A stretch of 42,427 nt of DNA, taken from an uncultured Prochlorococcus sp. (GTDB lineage Bacteria; Cyanobacteriota; Cyanobacteriia; PCC-6307; Cyanobiaceae). The position numbers and the translations under genes were made by a program. How positions within the stretch are numbered: the stretch's first letter is position 1; every line of letters begins with the position of its first letter. The stretch is from assembly GCA_902627335.1 (NCBI GenBank), contig CACOIV010000012.1, forward strand, positions 1 to 42,427, given 5' to 3'. Positions 26,952 to 36,864 of the stretch are shown one piece after another. The notes beneath the pieces are model-generated. The model was not told the DNA's origin. It searched no databases and worked only from the letters and a program-made list of their open reading frames with translations.

Positions 26952-27839
26952 ATGAACAGTTTGGCAAGTGTTTTAAAAAAGAAAAAAATTCTTATTTTTG
27001 GAGCAGGTTTTAGCGGCAAAAAAATTGCTATGGAGATGAGAAATATCGGATTTGAAGCTTTTACGAGTTCAAGAAGTGTTAAATATGACAAGTGGAGTTT
27101 TCTATATGACAGTAATAATAATGATTTACCCCCCGATGAAATATTTAAAGGTGTAACTCATATTTTAAGTTGCATGCCACCAAATAAAGACGGGTCAGAT
27201 CCTCTGTTATCTAAGTTAGAAAATAAGCTTTTGGACCTCAATTTGGAATGGGCTGGATATCTGTCTACAACAGGTGTATATGGAAATACTTTTGGAGAAT
27301 GGGTATCTGAAAATGACCCTGCCAATCCTGTTCAAGAAAGAAGCAAAAGAAGGTTATTATGTGAAGAAAAGTGGATTAATACGAGTTTACCTACTCAGAT
27401 ATTTAGGCTTCCAGGTATTTATGGGCCTGGGAGATCTACCTTAGATTCAATTCTTAAAAACAATATAAAAGTAATATTTAAAGAAAATCAAGTTTTTTCA
27501 AGAGTTCATGTTGCAGACATCGCAAATGCAATAATTTATCTTATTTTAAATCAAAATAAATTTACTTTTCACAAGATAATTAATATTGCTGATGATAATC
27601 CGTGTTCACAAATTGAAGTTATTAGATATAGCTATCAACTGCTAAGAATGCAAATGCCTGAAAAAATTGATTTTGAAGAAGCAAAAAAAAATCTTTCACC
27701 AATTGCACTATCATTCTGGGAAGAAAACAGAAGAGTCTCAAATTCTCTACTTTGCAAAGAACTGGGATATCAATTAATTCATAAAGATTACAAATCTGGG
27801 TTACAGAATTGCCTCAAGTATTTAAAATTGACAAATTGA
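26952..27839 (+). CDS. NAD(P)-binding epimerase/dehydratase-like protein (atypical SDR)
   Basis: The 295-residue Rossmann protein has ILIFGAGFSGKKIA (14-27) as the dinucleotide loop, LSCMPP in the fourth strand, LSTTGVYGNTFGEWV where extended SDR enzymes carry Ser/Thr and Tyr, and RLPGIYGPGRSTLD plus SRVHVADIANAI, both standard for extended or atypical SDRs. The usual YxxxK lysine is missing (YGNTF), placing it with atypical YeeZ-like members whose reaction is unknown. A weak AGG lies 8 bases before the start. It precedes pdxA by 51 bases and may share a transcript. Confidence 0.82.
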   Translation: MNSLASVLKKKKILIFGAGFSGKKIAMEMRNIGFEAFTSSRSVKYDKWSFLYDSNNNDLPPDEIFKGVTHILSCMPPNKDGSDPLLSKLENKLLDLNLEWAGYLSTTGVYGNTFGEWVSENDPANPVQERSKRRLLCEEKWINTSLPTQIFRLPGIYGPGRSTLDSILKNNIKVIFKENQVFSRVHVADIANAIIYLILNQNKFTFHKIINIADDNPCSQIEVIRYSYQLLRMQMPEKIDFEEAKKNLSPIALSFWEENRRVSNSLLCKELGYQLIHKDYKSGLQNCLKYLKLTN

Positions 27840-27890
27840 ACTCAGAAAACATTTAACTTTCTTAATTTTTCAAAAATACATAACTTACAA

Positions 27891-28946
27891 ATGGTCCAGC
27901 TAAAAAGAAATAAATCTAATTATTTTGAAAATACAATTATAATTTCTGCAGGTGATGAGTCAGGAGTTGGGCCTGAAATCATTCTCAAAGCTTTAGCTTC
28001 TAATCAAATTCCTGAAAATGTTAGGGTAAGAATAGTCGGATCTAAACAAAATCTAATAAATACTTATAGATCTTTAAAATTAATTGGTATAAAGAATATT
28101 GCAAATCCTGATGAATTAGATATTGAAGATATTGAAGTGTCAAAACTTAATAATTCAAGTTGGAAAACTAATTGTGGGAACTCTAGTTTTGTTTATTTAA
28201 AAGAAGCAATTAAACTTACAAAATTCCAACCAAATACTGCCCTGGTAACGGCGCCGATTTGCAAAAAATCATGGGAATTAGCAGGTCATAAATATTCAGG
28301 CCAAACTGAGTTACTTGCGGAATGCTTTAATACAAGAAATGTAGGAATGTTATTTACTGCAAAGTCTCCAATAACGGGGTGGAGATTCAACACTCTTTTA
28401 GCTACAACGCATATTCCCTTAAGTGAAATTTCAAAAAATTTAATTGAGAATGAGGATTTAATTTTTTCTAAACTAAACCTATTATCTGATTTTTCAAAAC
28501 AATTCAAGAAAGAACCAACCTTGAGAGTGGCGGGATTAAATCCTCATGCAGGTGAAGAAGGCATTTTAGGAACAGAAGAAAAGGATTTTATAAAAGAATC
28601 TTTAGAAATTTGGAAAAAAAATAATCCTGATGTAAAACTAGAGGGTCCCATTTCTCCAGACAGCTGCTGGATTTCATCATTAAGAGCATGGAATGAAAAG
28701 GGCTTAAATGGTCACGATGGAATTCTTGCTATGTACCATGATCAAGGTCTAATCCCTATGAAAATAATAGCTTTTAATTACTCAGTAAATACGACAATTG
28801 GATTACCCATAATTAGAACATCTCCAGACCATGGAACTGGTTTTGATATTTATAATAAAGGTATTGCTCAATGCCAAAGTATTCTTGAAGCTATAAAAAC
28901 CGCTAACGAATTATGTACAAAATCACGACTGCTTAACACGCATTAG
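27891..28946 (+). CDS. pdxA: 4-hydroxythreonine-4-phosphate dehydrogenase
   Basis: PdxA oxidises 4-phosphohydroxy-L-threonine with NAD, leading to pyridoxal phosphate through the DXP-dependent route. The 351-residue protein has the start SAGDESGVGPEIILKAL, the VTAPICKKSW block, metal-binding histidines in HKYSGQTELLAE, MYHDQGLIPMK and SPDHGTGFDI, and the AGLNPHAGEEG segment. It converges on accB, overlapping it by 24 bases. Confidence 0.96.
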   Translation: MVQLKRNKSNYFENTIIISAGDESGVGPEIILKALASNQIPENVRVRIVGSKQNLINTYRSLKLIGIKNIANPDELDIEDIEVSKLNNSSWKTNCGNSSFVYLKEAIKLTKFQPNTALVTAPICKKSWELAGHKYSGQTELLAECFNTRNVGMLFTAKSPITGWRFNTLLATTHIPLSEISKNLIENEDLIFSKLNLLSDFSKQFKKEPTLRVAGLNPHAGEEGILGTEEKDFIKESLEIWKKNNPDVKLEGPISPDSCWISSLRAWNEKGLNGHDGILAMYHDQGLIPMKIIAFNYSVNTTIGLPIIRTSPDHGTGFDIYNKGIAQCQSILEAIKTANELCTKSRLLNTH

Positions 28947-29423
28947 AACTTGTCCAAACTCAACAGGAGTTCCATTCTCTACAAGTATTTCAACCACTTC
29001 AGCATTATATTCGGATTCGATTTCATTCATGAGCTTCATGGCTTCTAAAATACAAATTGTTTGCCCTGCTGATATAGAACTACCAATTTCAACAAATGGA
29101 TCCTCTCCTGGAGCAGAAGCCCTATAAAAAGTTCCAACCATAGGAGAGGTTATTTCGGTAAGATCCGAGCGGCCAGGGGGTGGTGTAGGGGGCGAAGCTT
29201 GTAACTGCAAAGAGTTAAGAGTCTCATTATTATCTTGTACTTGACTTTGATCTTTATTCTCTTGAGGCACAGCAAATACTTGGCTGGCTTGAGGAGGAGT
29301 AACTAAATTCCTTTTAATTTCGAGTTTGAAATCTTCTCCTTCTAAAGAGAATTCTTGAAAATCACTTTTAGAGATTTTATCAATCAAGCGATTTAAATCA
29401 TCATGATCTAATTTCATGGCCAT
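28923..29423 (-). CDS. accB: Acetyl-CoA carboxylase biotin carboxyl carrier protein
   Basis: AccB carries biotin in acetyl-CoA carboxylase, the first step of fatty acid synthesis. The 166 residues hold an N-terminal domain, a Pro/Gln-rich linker (~42-88) and a C-terminal biotinyl domain with the ILEAMKLMNEIE hallmark; biotin attaches to K130. The start codon overlaps the efp stop as TGATG, so translation is probably coupled; an alternative ATG lies two codons in. It is convergent with pdxA. Confidence 0.97.
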   Translation of the reverse strand: MAMKLDHDDLNRLIDKISKSDFQEFSLEGEDFKLEIKRNLVTPPQASQVFAVPQENKDQSQVQDNNETLNSLQLQASPPTPPPGRSDLTEITSPMVGTFYRASAPGEDPFVEIGSSISAGQTICILEAMKLMNEIESEYNAEVVEILVENGTPVEFGQVLMRVKQS

Positions 29424-29983
29424 CAGTTTTCTCTACCAAGATAACTATCATTTCTAGTATCAACCCTAATCACTTCTCCAATAGTAATAAATAATGGAAC
29501 CATAACTTGTGCTCCAGTCTCTAAAATCGCAGGTTTTGTACCACCACTTGCTGTATCTCCCTTTATGCCAGGATCAGTCTCTTTGACTTTTAAGGATACA
29601 GAGATTGGAAGTTCAACTTCTAAAACTTTACCATCCCAAAAAACTACAGTAACCTCCATCCCTTCCTTGAGGTATTTAGAACCATCCCCTATTTGATTAG
29701 AAGTTAGCCTGGTCTCTTCAAAACTATTCATATCCATAAAAACATAATCTCCAGCTTCCACATATGTGTGCTGAAGGTTAGACTTCTCTAAGATAGCCTG
29801 CTGCACAGATTCACCTGCTCGAAAAGTTTTTTCAACTACATTGCCATTTTGAACTGACTTTAATTTTGTTCTAACAAAAGCAGAACCCTTACCAGGCTTG
29901 ACATGTAGAAATTCTACAACCCTCCAAACTTGGCCATCTAATTCGATGGTTGTGCCTGTGCGAAAATCGTTACTGGAAATCAT
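29423..29983 (-). CDS. efp: Translation elongation factor P
   Basis: EF-P relieves ribosome stalling at proline runs. From the ATG complementary to 29981-29983 ([15 protein letters not shown]) the protein has the usual 186 residues. It has three beta domains, the tip loop [14 protein letters not shown] with the lysine that is modified in some bacteria, and a C-terminal domain with [18 protein letters not shown]. An upstream ATG at 30055 would add 24 residues not found in the family and would overlap the cyclophilin start. efp-accB is a common cyanobacterial gene pair. Confidence 0.96.
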   Translation of the reverse strand: MISSNDFRTGTTIELDGQVWRVVEFLHVKPGKGSAFVRTKLKSVQNGNVVEKTFRAGESVQQAILEKSNLQHTYVEAGDYVFMDMNSFEETRLTSNQIGDGSKYLKEGMEVTVVFWDGKVLEVELPISVSLKVKETDPGIKGDTASGGTKPAILETGAQVMVPLFITIGEVIRVDTRNDSYLGREN

Positions 29984-30017
29984 TCCTGTATTACATCCCC
30001 AGAGATCATAAACCTGT

Positions 30018-31118
30018 ATGAGTCTTATGCAAAAATTTTTATCAAATCTGAACAAAAATTATTTGTTTGTATTAATTCTACTATTGCAATTTTTTTTTAC
30101 AAGTCCAGCACAAGTTCTTGCTGACTTACCCAATGGAAATGCGGTTAAGGATCCTAATGCAATCCTTAGAAACGCTCTCCCTATAGAGCAAAAAGAATTA
30201 CAAGATCTTCAACATAAACTTGAAGAAACGAGTGATCTAGTTAGAGGAGGAAGATGGCCCTCCCTCTCAAAAACTGTAACAAAATGTCAATCTTTGGTAA
30301 AAAAATATAAAAGCAAGATCATTGATGAAATTGATTCTAAAAGCAAAGATTCCGCTGAAAAAACATTTTCTGATCTTGCAAAAAATTTGGATGAACTAGC
30401 AGATAAAGCGAAAACAAAAGATAAATATGGATTTATTGACACAAGAAAAGTAGCTCTTGAAAAGATTGGCTTTTTAGAACAATTCTTTCTTCCTGATGAG
30501 TTTCCTTATGAAATTCCATCTGAATTCGATGAACTCCCAAGGCTACTAGGTAGAGCTAGAGTCAATATTAATACGTCTAAAGGAAAAATGATTGCAATCA
30601 TTGATGGATATAATGCACCTCTTACAGGAGGCGCTTTTATTGACCTTGTCAAGAGAGACTTCTACAGCGATCTACCTATTAATCGTGCTGAAGAATTTTT
30701 TGTTTTGCAAACTGGAGATCCAAAAGGTAATGATATTGGCTATGTCGATCCTGAGACAAACAAAGAGAGAAATGTTCCACTTGAAATAAGAGTCCCAGGA
30801 GAAAAGAACACTTTTTACAATGAAACTTTTGAAGATTTAGGTTTTTATACCGAAACCCCGACTCTTCCATTCGCTACTTTGGGTACACTTGGCTGGTCTC
30901 ATTCCAGTAAAGAAGTTAGTGATGGATCATCCCAATTCTTCTTTTTCTTATATGAAGCAGAACTAAATCCTGCAGGGCGAAATCTTATTGACGGGCGAAA
31001 TGCAGCATTTGGATACGTCGTAGATGGTGCCGATATTTTAGAGGAATTAACAATGGAAGATAAAATTATTTCCATACAAGTGATTGAAGGTGCTGAAAAT
31101 CTTAAAGCCAATGGATAA
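30018..31118 (+). CDS. Lumenal cyclophilin-type peptidyl-prolyl isomerase (TLP40/CYP38-like)
   Basis: The 366-residue protein begins with a signal peptide ([22 protein letters not shown], probable cleavage near residue 35). An N-terminal helical region rich in Lys and Leu (~50-150) follows, as in TLP40/CYP38, and then a cyclophilin barrel from about residue 180 ([53 protein letters not shown]). CYP38-type proteins assist photosystem II assembly in the thylakoid lumen and may lack isomerase activity. It is divergent from efp with a 34-base spacer and overlaps thiL. Confidence 0.88.
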   Translation: MSLMQKFLSNLNKNYLFVLILLLQFFFTSPAQVLADLPNGNAVKDPNAILRNALPIEQKELQDLQHKLEETSDLVRGGRWPSLSKTVTKCQSLVKKYKSKIIDEIDSKSKDSAEKTFSDLAKNLDELADKAKTKDKYGFIDTRKVALEKIGFLEQFFLPDEFPYEIPSEFDELPRLLGRARVNINTSKGKMIAIIDGYNAPLTGGAFIDLVKRDFYSDLPINRAEEFFVLQTGDPKGNDIGYVDPETNKERNVPLEIRVPGEKNTFYNETFEDLGFYTETPTLPFATLGTLGWSHSSKEVSDGSSQFFFFLYEAELNPAGRNLIDGRNAAFGYVVDGADILEELTMEDKIISIQVIEGAENLKANG

Positions 31119-32091
31119 TGAAAGAATCAAAGATTTAGGTGAAAAAGAATTAATAATTAGACTTTCAAAATATATGCCTAAGAACCAAACGAAGGATGAT
31201 TGCGCATCTCTTTCTATTGCTCATGAAAATTTACTTATAAATACAGATTTAATGGTTGAAGATACGCATTTTAATGACAAAATAATTCCTCCTAGAGATC
31301 TAGGATGGAAATCTGTTACTACTAATTACTCAGATTTAATATCTAGTGGATGCGTAGAATTTATGGGAATTAATATAGGGTTAATTATTAATCCTGAGAC
31401 TAAATGGTATTGGATAAAAGAATTTTATGAAGGAGCATGTGAAGCACTAAAATATTATGGAGGAATCATTCTTGGGGGAGACTGTTCAAAAGGAGGGGGG
31501 ACCGCAATTTCAGTTACAGCAATCGGTTTACAAGGAGAATTATGTCTTAGAAGGTATTCTTCTAGGCCGGAGGAAATTATAATTACAACTGGTTATCATG
31601 GCTTGAGTAAGCTTGGATATCTTTTAAAAAAAAGTAACATAAATGAAGACATAAGTAACCTCACTAGAGAGCTTATAAGCCAATCATTAAATTCTTTCCA
31701 AAGACCAAAACCTAAAAAAGATTTTCTTCAAAATATTATTAAATCTCGTTTAAGTACAGACCCTGTTGAAATTGGTTGTACCGATAGTAGTGATGGTCTT
31801 TATCAAGCCATAAGTGATTTAGCAGCTACAAGCAACTGCAAAGCAATTATAGACTATAGAAAATTGCCGAAATATCAAAATTGGCCTAACGGTAATAATT
31901 GGGATAAATATTATTTTTATGGGGGAGAAGATTATGAATTAATATTTTCTCTCCCCAAAGACTGGGCAAAAAGATACCTTAATTTAGATAAAACTTCTTA
32001 TGAGATAGGGAAATTTATAAAAGGTTTGCCTTCTGTGGAAATAATAAATTCTCCCGGAGCTATTCAAGGAAATAGCTATTCTCATTTTTAG
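31111..32091 (+). CDS. thiL: Thiamine-monophosphate kinase
   Basis: ThiL phosphorylates thiamine monophosphate to thiamine pyrophosphate. The chosen ATG ([21 protein letters not shown]) overlaps the cyclophilin stop by 8 bases and gives 326 residues with the normal ThiL N-terminus; a TTG at 31084 would add nine residues. Metal and substrate motifs are DDCASLSI, NTDLMVEDTHF, WKSVTTNYSDLISSG, GGDCSKGG and GCTDSSDGLYQAI. It ends one base before the convergent gap2. The thiO-like gene lies elsewhere in the window. Confidence 0.94.
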   Translation: MDNERIKDLGEKELIIRLSKYMPKNQTKDDCASLSIAHENLLINTDLMVEDTHFNDKIIPPRDLGWKSVTTNYSDLISSGCVEFMGINIGLIINPETKWYWIKEFYEGACEALKYYGGIILGGDCSKGGGTAISVTAIGLQGELCLRRYSSRPEEIIITTGYHGLSKLGYLLKKSNINEDISNLTRELISQSLNSFQRPKPKKDFLQNIIKSRLSTDPVEIGCTDSSDGLYQAISDLAATSNCKAIIDYRKLPKYQNWPNGNNWDKYYFYGGEDYELIFSLPKDWAKRYLNLDKTSYEIGKFIKGLPSVEIINSPGAIQGNSYSHF

Positions 32092-32092
32092 T

Positions 32093-33115
32093 TTATTGCC
32101 ATTTTTTTGCAACTATTTCAGCCAAGTCAACAACCCTCTGGCTATAACCCCACTCATTGTCATACCATGCAAGCACTTTCACAAGATTATCTCCAATACA
32201 CATAGTAAGATCACTATCCACAATTGAAGACTCATTTGTTCCAGCGTAGTCACTCGACACTAAAGGTAGGTCGCCATATTTAATAATCCCTTTCATAGAA
32301 CCCTTCGATGATTCTTTTAGAGCATTGTTAACTTCTTCAGCGGTGACTGATTTTGATGACTCGAATACAAAATCGACTGCTGAAACATTCGGAGTAGGTA
32401 CTCTCATAGCAATACCAGTCAACTTACCTTTCATCTCAGGATAAACAAGCGCTACAGCTTTAGCCGCTCCAGTTGATGTAGGAACAATATTAGTTGCGGC
32501 AGCTCTTGCCCTTCTTAAATCCCTATGACTGTTGTCAAGAATTCTTTGGTCGCCTGTATAACTATGAATTGTAGTCATTAAACCTTTATTAATACCAAAA
32601 GTTTGATCTAGAACTTTTACTACTGGGGCAAGGCAATTAGTAGTACAACTTGCATTACTTAAAATGTCAAAATCATTATGATTATAGGTTTCTGCATTAA
32701 CACCTACTACATAAGTTCCAACACCAGAACCTTTACCCGGTGCAGTTAGAATAACTTTTTTAGCGCCAACTTCAATATGCTTACTGGCTGCTACATCAGT
32801 ATTAAAGACACCAGTTGATTCAATAACCAGATCAACCCCCCAGTCTTTCCATGGCAGGTTAAGAATATTTCTATCAGAAAAACACTTAATAGTTTTGTTG
32901 TTAATCACAAAAGTATCATCAGTATACTGAATATCAACACCTTCAAGAGATCCAAGAACTGAATCATATTTGAGTAGGTGAGCATTAGTTTTCGGGTCTG
33001 AAGTAACATTAATTCCTACTACTTCAATATTCGTGTAAGCTCCCCTACTAAGCCAACAACGCATAAAATTTCTACCGATTCTGCCGAACCCATTAATAGC
33101 AACACGCAAAGTCAT
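32093..33115 (-). CDS. gap2: Glyceraldehyde-3-phosphate dehydrogenase, Gap2 type
   Basis: This GAPDH interconverts glyceraldehyde-3-phosphate and 1,3-bisphosphoglycerate. The cyanobacterial Gap2 form works in the Calvin cycle with NADPH or NADH. Length is 340 residues. The N-terminus [18 protein letters not shown] binds the cofactor, and [20 protein letters not shown] is typical of Gap2/GapA-B rather than glycolytic Gap1. The active-site cysteine is C157 in [12 protein letters not shown], with the catalytic histidine in [10 protein letters not shown]. It is divergent from murC across a 205-base spacer that contains a 16-bp palindrome. Confidence 0.96.
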   Translation of the reverse strand: MTLRVAINGFGRIGRNFMRCWLSRGAYTNIEVVGINVTSDPKTNAHLLKYDSVLGSLEGVDIQYTDDTFVINNKTIKCFSDRNILNLPWKDWGVDLVIESTGVFNTDVAASKHIEVGAKKVILTAPGKGSGVGTYVVGVNAETYNHNDFDILSNASCTTNCLAPVVKVLDQTFGINKGLMTTIHSYTGDQRILDNSHRDLRRARAAATNIVPTSTGAAKAVALVYPEMKGKLTGIAMRVPTPNVSAVDFVFESSKSVTAEEVNNALKESSKGSMKGIIKYGDLPLVSSDYAGTNESSIVDSDLTMCIGDNLVKVLAWYDNEWGYSQRVVDLAEIVAKKWQ

Positions 33116-33320
33116 AAATAATAATTTCTAAATGGACCTAAGCTCAAGATCATAATGAATTTTCTGCAATATCGTAAGGATTTTTTGATTTTTTTAGAAA
33201 ATAGTTTTGTTTTGTATTAATTCGAATTAATTAAATAATCCATATTTGTAAAAAATAAATCCCAAAACACAAAGGAAAGGGTATCTTTAGTCTGCTGTAA
33301 GAATTCACTTTAAAACGAAA
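33116..33320. promoter_or_regulatory. gap2/murC divergent promoter region with 16-bp palindrome
   Basis: This 205-base spacer must hold the start signals of both genes. At 33216-33231 it contains the perfect palindrome ATTAATTCGAATTAAT, about 100 bases from each start codon, which could be an operator. No regulator is named from sequence alone, and -10/-35 boxes are not clear in this AT-rich stretch. Confidence 0.35.
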
Positions 33321-34709
33321 TTGTCTGATACCCTTCACTATCATTTTATTGGAATTGGTGGCATAGGAATGTCAGGTATTGCAAAAGTTCTCATAAGCAG
33401 GCAATTTTCAGTATCTGGTTCTGATGTGCTTAATAATGATCAAACAAAAAAACTTTTTAATAAGGGAGCAACAATATTTAATAATCAAAATCAAAAAAAT
33501 ATAGATACTATTTTAGAAAAATTTCCAAACAAAAAAATAATTACCGTAATAAGTTCTGCAATTAAAAAAAATAATATTGAATTGAATTACTGTATCGAAA
33601 AAAAAATATCCATTAAACATCGATCAGAAATTCTTTCAATGATTATGAATAATCATGAATCAATTGGAGTCGCAGGAACACATGGTAAGACCTCAACAAG
33701 TACTTTTCTTTTCACAATGTTGGATCTATGTACTAGTAATGTCTCGGGAATTATTGGGGGAATATTGCCAAAATATGACAATAATTCTTTTATTATTAAA
33801 AACTCAAAGTATTTTGTAGCTGAACTAGACGAGTCAGATGGTTCTATTTCCAATTACAAAATTAATTTAGGAATCCTAAATAATATTGACTATGATCATT
33901 GCGATTACTATAAAAACATTGAAGAAATAATAAATTCATTCAAAATCTTTGAAACTAATTCAAAAAAATTATTAGTTAATGGTGATTGTAAAATAATTCA
34001 AAAGCATATAAAAAGTGACTATAAATGGTCAACAGTTAATGTTAAAAATATTAATTATTCTTTAATTCCTATAAATCAAACAACAACATCAACTATTGCA
34101 CATTATTTTGAACAAGGGAAATTAATAAGCAAACTTGAAATCCCTATCCCTGGACTACATAATCTGTCCAACATAGCTGCAGCCATAGCAGCATGCAGAA
34201 TACTTAATGTCGATTTTGATGATATTAAAACAAAAATTTCAAATATAAAATTACCTTTAAAAAGATTTGAATTTAAAGGCAACATTAAAGGTAGAACAAT
34301 CGTTGATGATTATGCACATCACCCTAAAGCAATAAAAGAAACGATAAAACTAGGACGACTATTTCTTAATGAGCATGACAAATACAAGAGATTAATAGCT
34401 ATATTTCAACCACATAGATTTAGTAGGGTTAACGAATTCTTTGTTGAATTTGCAAATGAACTCGCATTAGCAGATCAAATAATTCTTACAAATATTTATG
34501 GGGCTGGCGAAAAAAATATCAATAATATAAGCTCTTCTATAATTTCAACAGAAATATTTAAATATAATAAAAACGTCAAAATAGTAAAAGACAATAATGA
34601 AATAAGAAAAAATTTTAATCATTTAACTAGAGAGAATGACTTAATCATTAATATGGGTGCTGGAGATTGTCATAATTTATGGCAAATATTAACAAGTCAA
34701 AAATATTGA
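33321..34709 (+). CDS. murC: UDP-N-acetylmuramate--L-alanine ligase
   Basis: MurC adds L-alanine to UDP-MurNAc, the first amino acid of the peptidoglycan stem. The 462 residues include HFIGIGGIGMSGIAKVL (8-24) for UDP binding, the ATP loop GVAGTHGKTSTST (116-128), AELDESDGS and the C-terminal FKGNIKGRTIVDDYAHHPKAI plus FQPHRFSR. The start is a TTG; the next in-frame Met is residue 17, inside the glycine-rich loop, so TTG is the better choice. murB follows after 6 bases. Confidence 0.96.
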   Translation: MSDTLHYHFIGIGGIGMSGIAKVLISRQFSVSGSDVLNNDQTKKLFNKGATIFNNQNQKNIDTILEKFPNKKIITVISSAIKKNNIELNYCIEKKISIKHRSEILSMIMNNHESIGVAGTHGKTSTSTFLFTMLDLCTSNVSGIIGGILPKYDNNSFIIKNSKYFVAELDESDGSISNYKINLGILNNIDYDHCDYYKNIEEIINSFKIFETNSKKLLVNGDCKIIQKHIKSDYKWSTVNVKNINYSLIPINQTTTSTIAHYFEQGKLISKLEIPIPGLHNLSNIAAAIAACRILNVDFDDIKTKISNIKLPLKRFEFKGNIKGRTIVDDYAHHPKAIKETIKLGRLFLNEHDKYKRLIAIFQPHRFSRVNEFFVEFANELALADQIILTNIYGAGEKNINNISSSIISTEIFKYNKNVKIVKDNNEIRKNFNHLTRENDLIINMGAGDCHNLWQILTSQKY

Positions 34710-34715
34710 TTTTTA

Positions 34716-35597
34716 ATGATGAAATTTAATATCCAAAAAAATATAAATCTTCTTAGTTACACAACTATAAAAGTTGGAGGACAAACTGAATATTTTTCGG
34801 AGCCGGTCAATATATCAGAATTAGAAAATATCCTAAAATGGGCAAACGATAAAAATATAAATTGCCAGATTTTTGGAGCAGGCTCAAACTTACTAATTAG
34901 CGGAAATGTTTGGAAAGGTTTATTTATATGTACTAAAAAATTAAAAGCTATAAATTTAAATCCGGAAACAGGAATTCTTGAAGCAGAAAGCGGAGTAATG
35001 CTTCCTACAATTTCAAATTTACTAGCTAAAAATAGTTGTAAAGGAGGTGAATGGACTATAGGAATCCCTGGCACAGTTGGTGGTGCAATATTTATGAATG
35101 CTGGATACGGGGATTTTTCAATTTCGAAGCATTTAGTATCAGTAAAAGTGATCGATATACAAACTTTAAATATCTTCAATATCTCAAAGAAGGATCTTAC
35201 TTTTACATATCGATTCAGCCCATTCCAAAAAAACAAACTAATTATTTTGTCAGCAAAATTTTATTTTGAACCAGGAGGAGATAAAGATTTAATTACAAAA
35301 ATTACTAAAGCAAACCTTAAAAAAAAGACTGACTCTCAACCATATCACCTTCCAAGTTTCGGAAGCGTATTTAAAAATCCAGATAATTACTATGCAGGTA
35401 AATTAATTGAAGAATCAGGATTAAAAGGTTTTAAAGTAGGTGGTGCTCAAGTTTCAACTATTCATGCCAACTTCATTGTTAATCATTTGGAAGCATCATC
35501 AGAAGAGATTTATCAATTAATTTGTTTAATTCAAGAAAAAGTACAACAAAAAAAAGGAATATTTCTTCATCCTGAAGTAAGAATGATTGGTTTTTGA
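34716..35597 (+). CDS. murB: UDP-N-acetylenolpyruvoylglucosamine reductase
   Basis: MurB reduces the enolpyruvyl group to make UDP-MurNAc, using FAD and NADPH. The 293-residue protein shows the FAD-binding blocks TTIKVGGQTEYF, FGAGSNLLIS and GIPGTVGGAIFMNAGYGD, and the C-terminal GSVFKNPDNYYAGKLIEESGLKG with the catalytic serine. It is the short (type II) form lacking the E. coli insertion. The order murC-murB with a 6-base gap is a standard wall-synthesis pair. Confidence 0.97.
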   Translation: MMKFNIQKNINLLSYTTIKVGGQTEYFSEPVNISELENILKWANDKNINCQIFGAGSNLLISGNVWKGLFICTKKLKAINLNPETGILEAESGVMLPTISNLLAKNSCKGGEWTIGIPGTVGGAIFMNAGYGDFSISKHLVSVKVIDIQTLNIFNISKKDLTFTYRFSPFQKNKLIILSAKFYFEPGGDKDLITKITKANLKKKTDSQPYHLPSFGSVFKNPDNYYAGKLIEESGLKGFKVGGAQVSTIHANFIVNHLEASSEEIYQLICLIQEKVQQKKGIFLHPEVRMIGF

Positions 35598-35627
35598 CTA
35601 TCCTTAATTAAATATTCTTTTTATCAA

Positions 35628-35978
35628 ATGGCTGGTTTTGGACTCCCAAACTTTGGACAAATAACAGAAGCTTTTAAAAAAGCTAAGCAAATTCAACAGG
35701 ATGCACAAAAATTACAAGAGGAATTAGAAAAGATGGAAATAGAAGGAACTAGCGAAAATGGAATGATCAAAATATGGCTCAGTGGGAATCAATTGCCTTT
35801 AAAGGTTGAAGTAGATGAAAAAATAAAATCTAGCTCAAAAGAAGAAATTGAAGAAAGTTTTTTAGATGCACTTCAAAAAGCTCATGAGGGTTCAACTAAA
35901 ACAATGAAAGAGAGGATGAATGATCTTACTGGAGGATTAAATTTCAATCTCCCTGGTTTCGAGAATGATGAAACTTGA
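35628..35978 (+). CDS. YbaB/EbfC nucleoid-associated protein
   Basis: The 116-residue protein matches the YbaB/EbfC family: an N-terminal [32 protein letters not shown] helix, a short beta sheet with [17 protein letters not shown], and a C-terminal helix ([21 protein letters not shown]). Family members form tweezer-like dimers that bind DNA. It lies 30 bases after murB and overlaps the end of rsgA by 35 bases in convergent orientation. Confidence 0.92.
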   Translation: MAGFGLPNFGQITEAFKKAKQIQQDAQKLQEELEKMEIEGTSENGMIKIWLSGNQLPLKVEVDEKIKSSSKEEIEESFLDALQKAHEGSTKTMKERMNDLTGGLNFNLPGFENDET

Positions 35979-36864
35979 GATTAACAACTAATTCTTTGTA
36001 AAACTTATACCTTTCAAAATCTCTATTAATTTTGCATCCTGGCTCTGTAATATGCAAACAATCTCGAAATTTACAATTACTTCCTCCCTCCTTTAATTGA
36101 TTAACTAATTCTGGAAACAAGTAAGCAATATTCTTCACACCTGAGTTTAAAGATTGCATATTAAAACCAGGAGTATCAACTAAGTAACTCCCCTTCTTAA
36201 GATAAAACAATTCAATATTTCTCGTTGTATTTTTTCCTCTTTTAATTTTTTTCGAAACATCAGATGTGGCCCTATTAATATTTGGTATTATTTGATTCAA
36301 AATAGTTGTTTTCCCAACACCAGATGGACCAATCAATATTGAGCATTTTCTCATTTTTAATTCAGCAAGAAAATCTTTAAACCGTTTTTCCTCAGCAACT
36401 GATAACAACCAAGGTTTATATCCCCAACTTGAAAATTTATTATAAAAAAAATCTCTTTTTTCTTTTGAAACCAAATCACATTTGGTGATTATTAAAGAAA
36501 CATTTACTTTTAAATGCTCTGAATTTACTAAAAACATATTTACTTGAGCAAGATTTAATTCAGGCTCCTTAAAGGAAATTACAATAAAAATATCAGAAAT
36601 ATTTGCGATAGCCGGTCTAACTAAATAATTCTTTCTTTCAATTAAATTTTCAATAATTGCTGTTCTTGCTGCAAGATTTATTTCACTTATGATTACTTGA
36701 TCCCCGACAACAATAAATTGATTTTTAAAATATAAGTTTTTGCGACTTTTGCATAAAAATCTTAATCTACCATTTTCATTCTTATCATTTTCAAGAATAT
36801 CTACATAAAAAAAATTATTAAATTTTTTTGTAACCAAAGCCTTTTTTTTATTAAATATTGCCAT
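35944..36864 (-). CDS. rsgA: Ribosome small subunit-dependent GTPase A
   Basis: RsgA is a late 30S ribosome assembly GTPase. The 306-residue protein has an OB domain (~10-75), then the circularly permuted GTPase motifs in the order G4 TKCD (127-130), G1 GPSGVGKT (179-186), G3 DTPG (230-233), and a C-terminal zinc knuckle C264-x4-C269-x-H271-x5-C277. The order G4-G1-G3 is diagnostic. Its start lies inside the tusA-like gene by 14 bases, so the two are probably co-translated. Confidence 0.96.
   Translation of the reverse strand: MAIFNKKKALVTKKFNNFFYVDILENDKNENGRLRFLCKSRKNLYFKNQFIVVGDQVIISEINLAARTAIIENLIERKNYLVRPAIANISDIFIVISFKEPELNLAQVNMFLVNSEHLKVNVSLIITKCDLVSKEKRDFFYNKFSSWGYKPWLLSVAEEKRFKDFLAELKMRKCSILIGPSGVGKTTILNQIIPNINRATSDVSKKIKRGKNTTRNIELFYLKKGSYLVDTPGFNMQSLNSGVKNIAYLFPELVNQLKEGGSNCKFRDCLHITEPGCKINRDFERYKFYKELVVNLKFHHSRNQGD

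Noticed and set aside
29984-30055. 24-residue N-terminal extension of EF-P
   Set aside because: EF-P proteins begin at the [10 protein letters not shown] equivalent, and the extension would overlap the signal-peptide region of the divergent cyclophilin gene.
31084-31110. TTG start nine codons upstream for thiL
   Set aside because: The ATG at 31111 overlaps the upstream stop in a coupling arrangement and gives the usual ThiL N-terminus.
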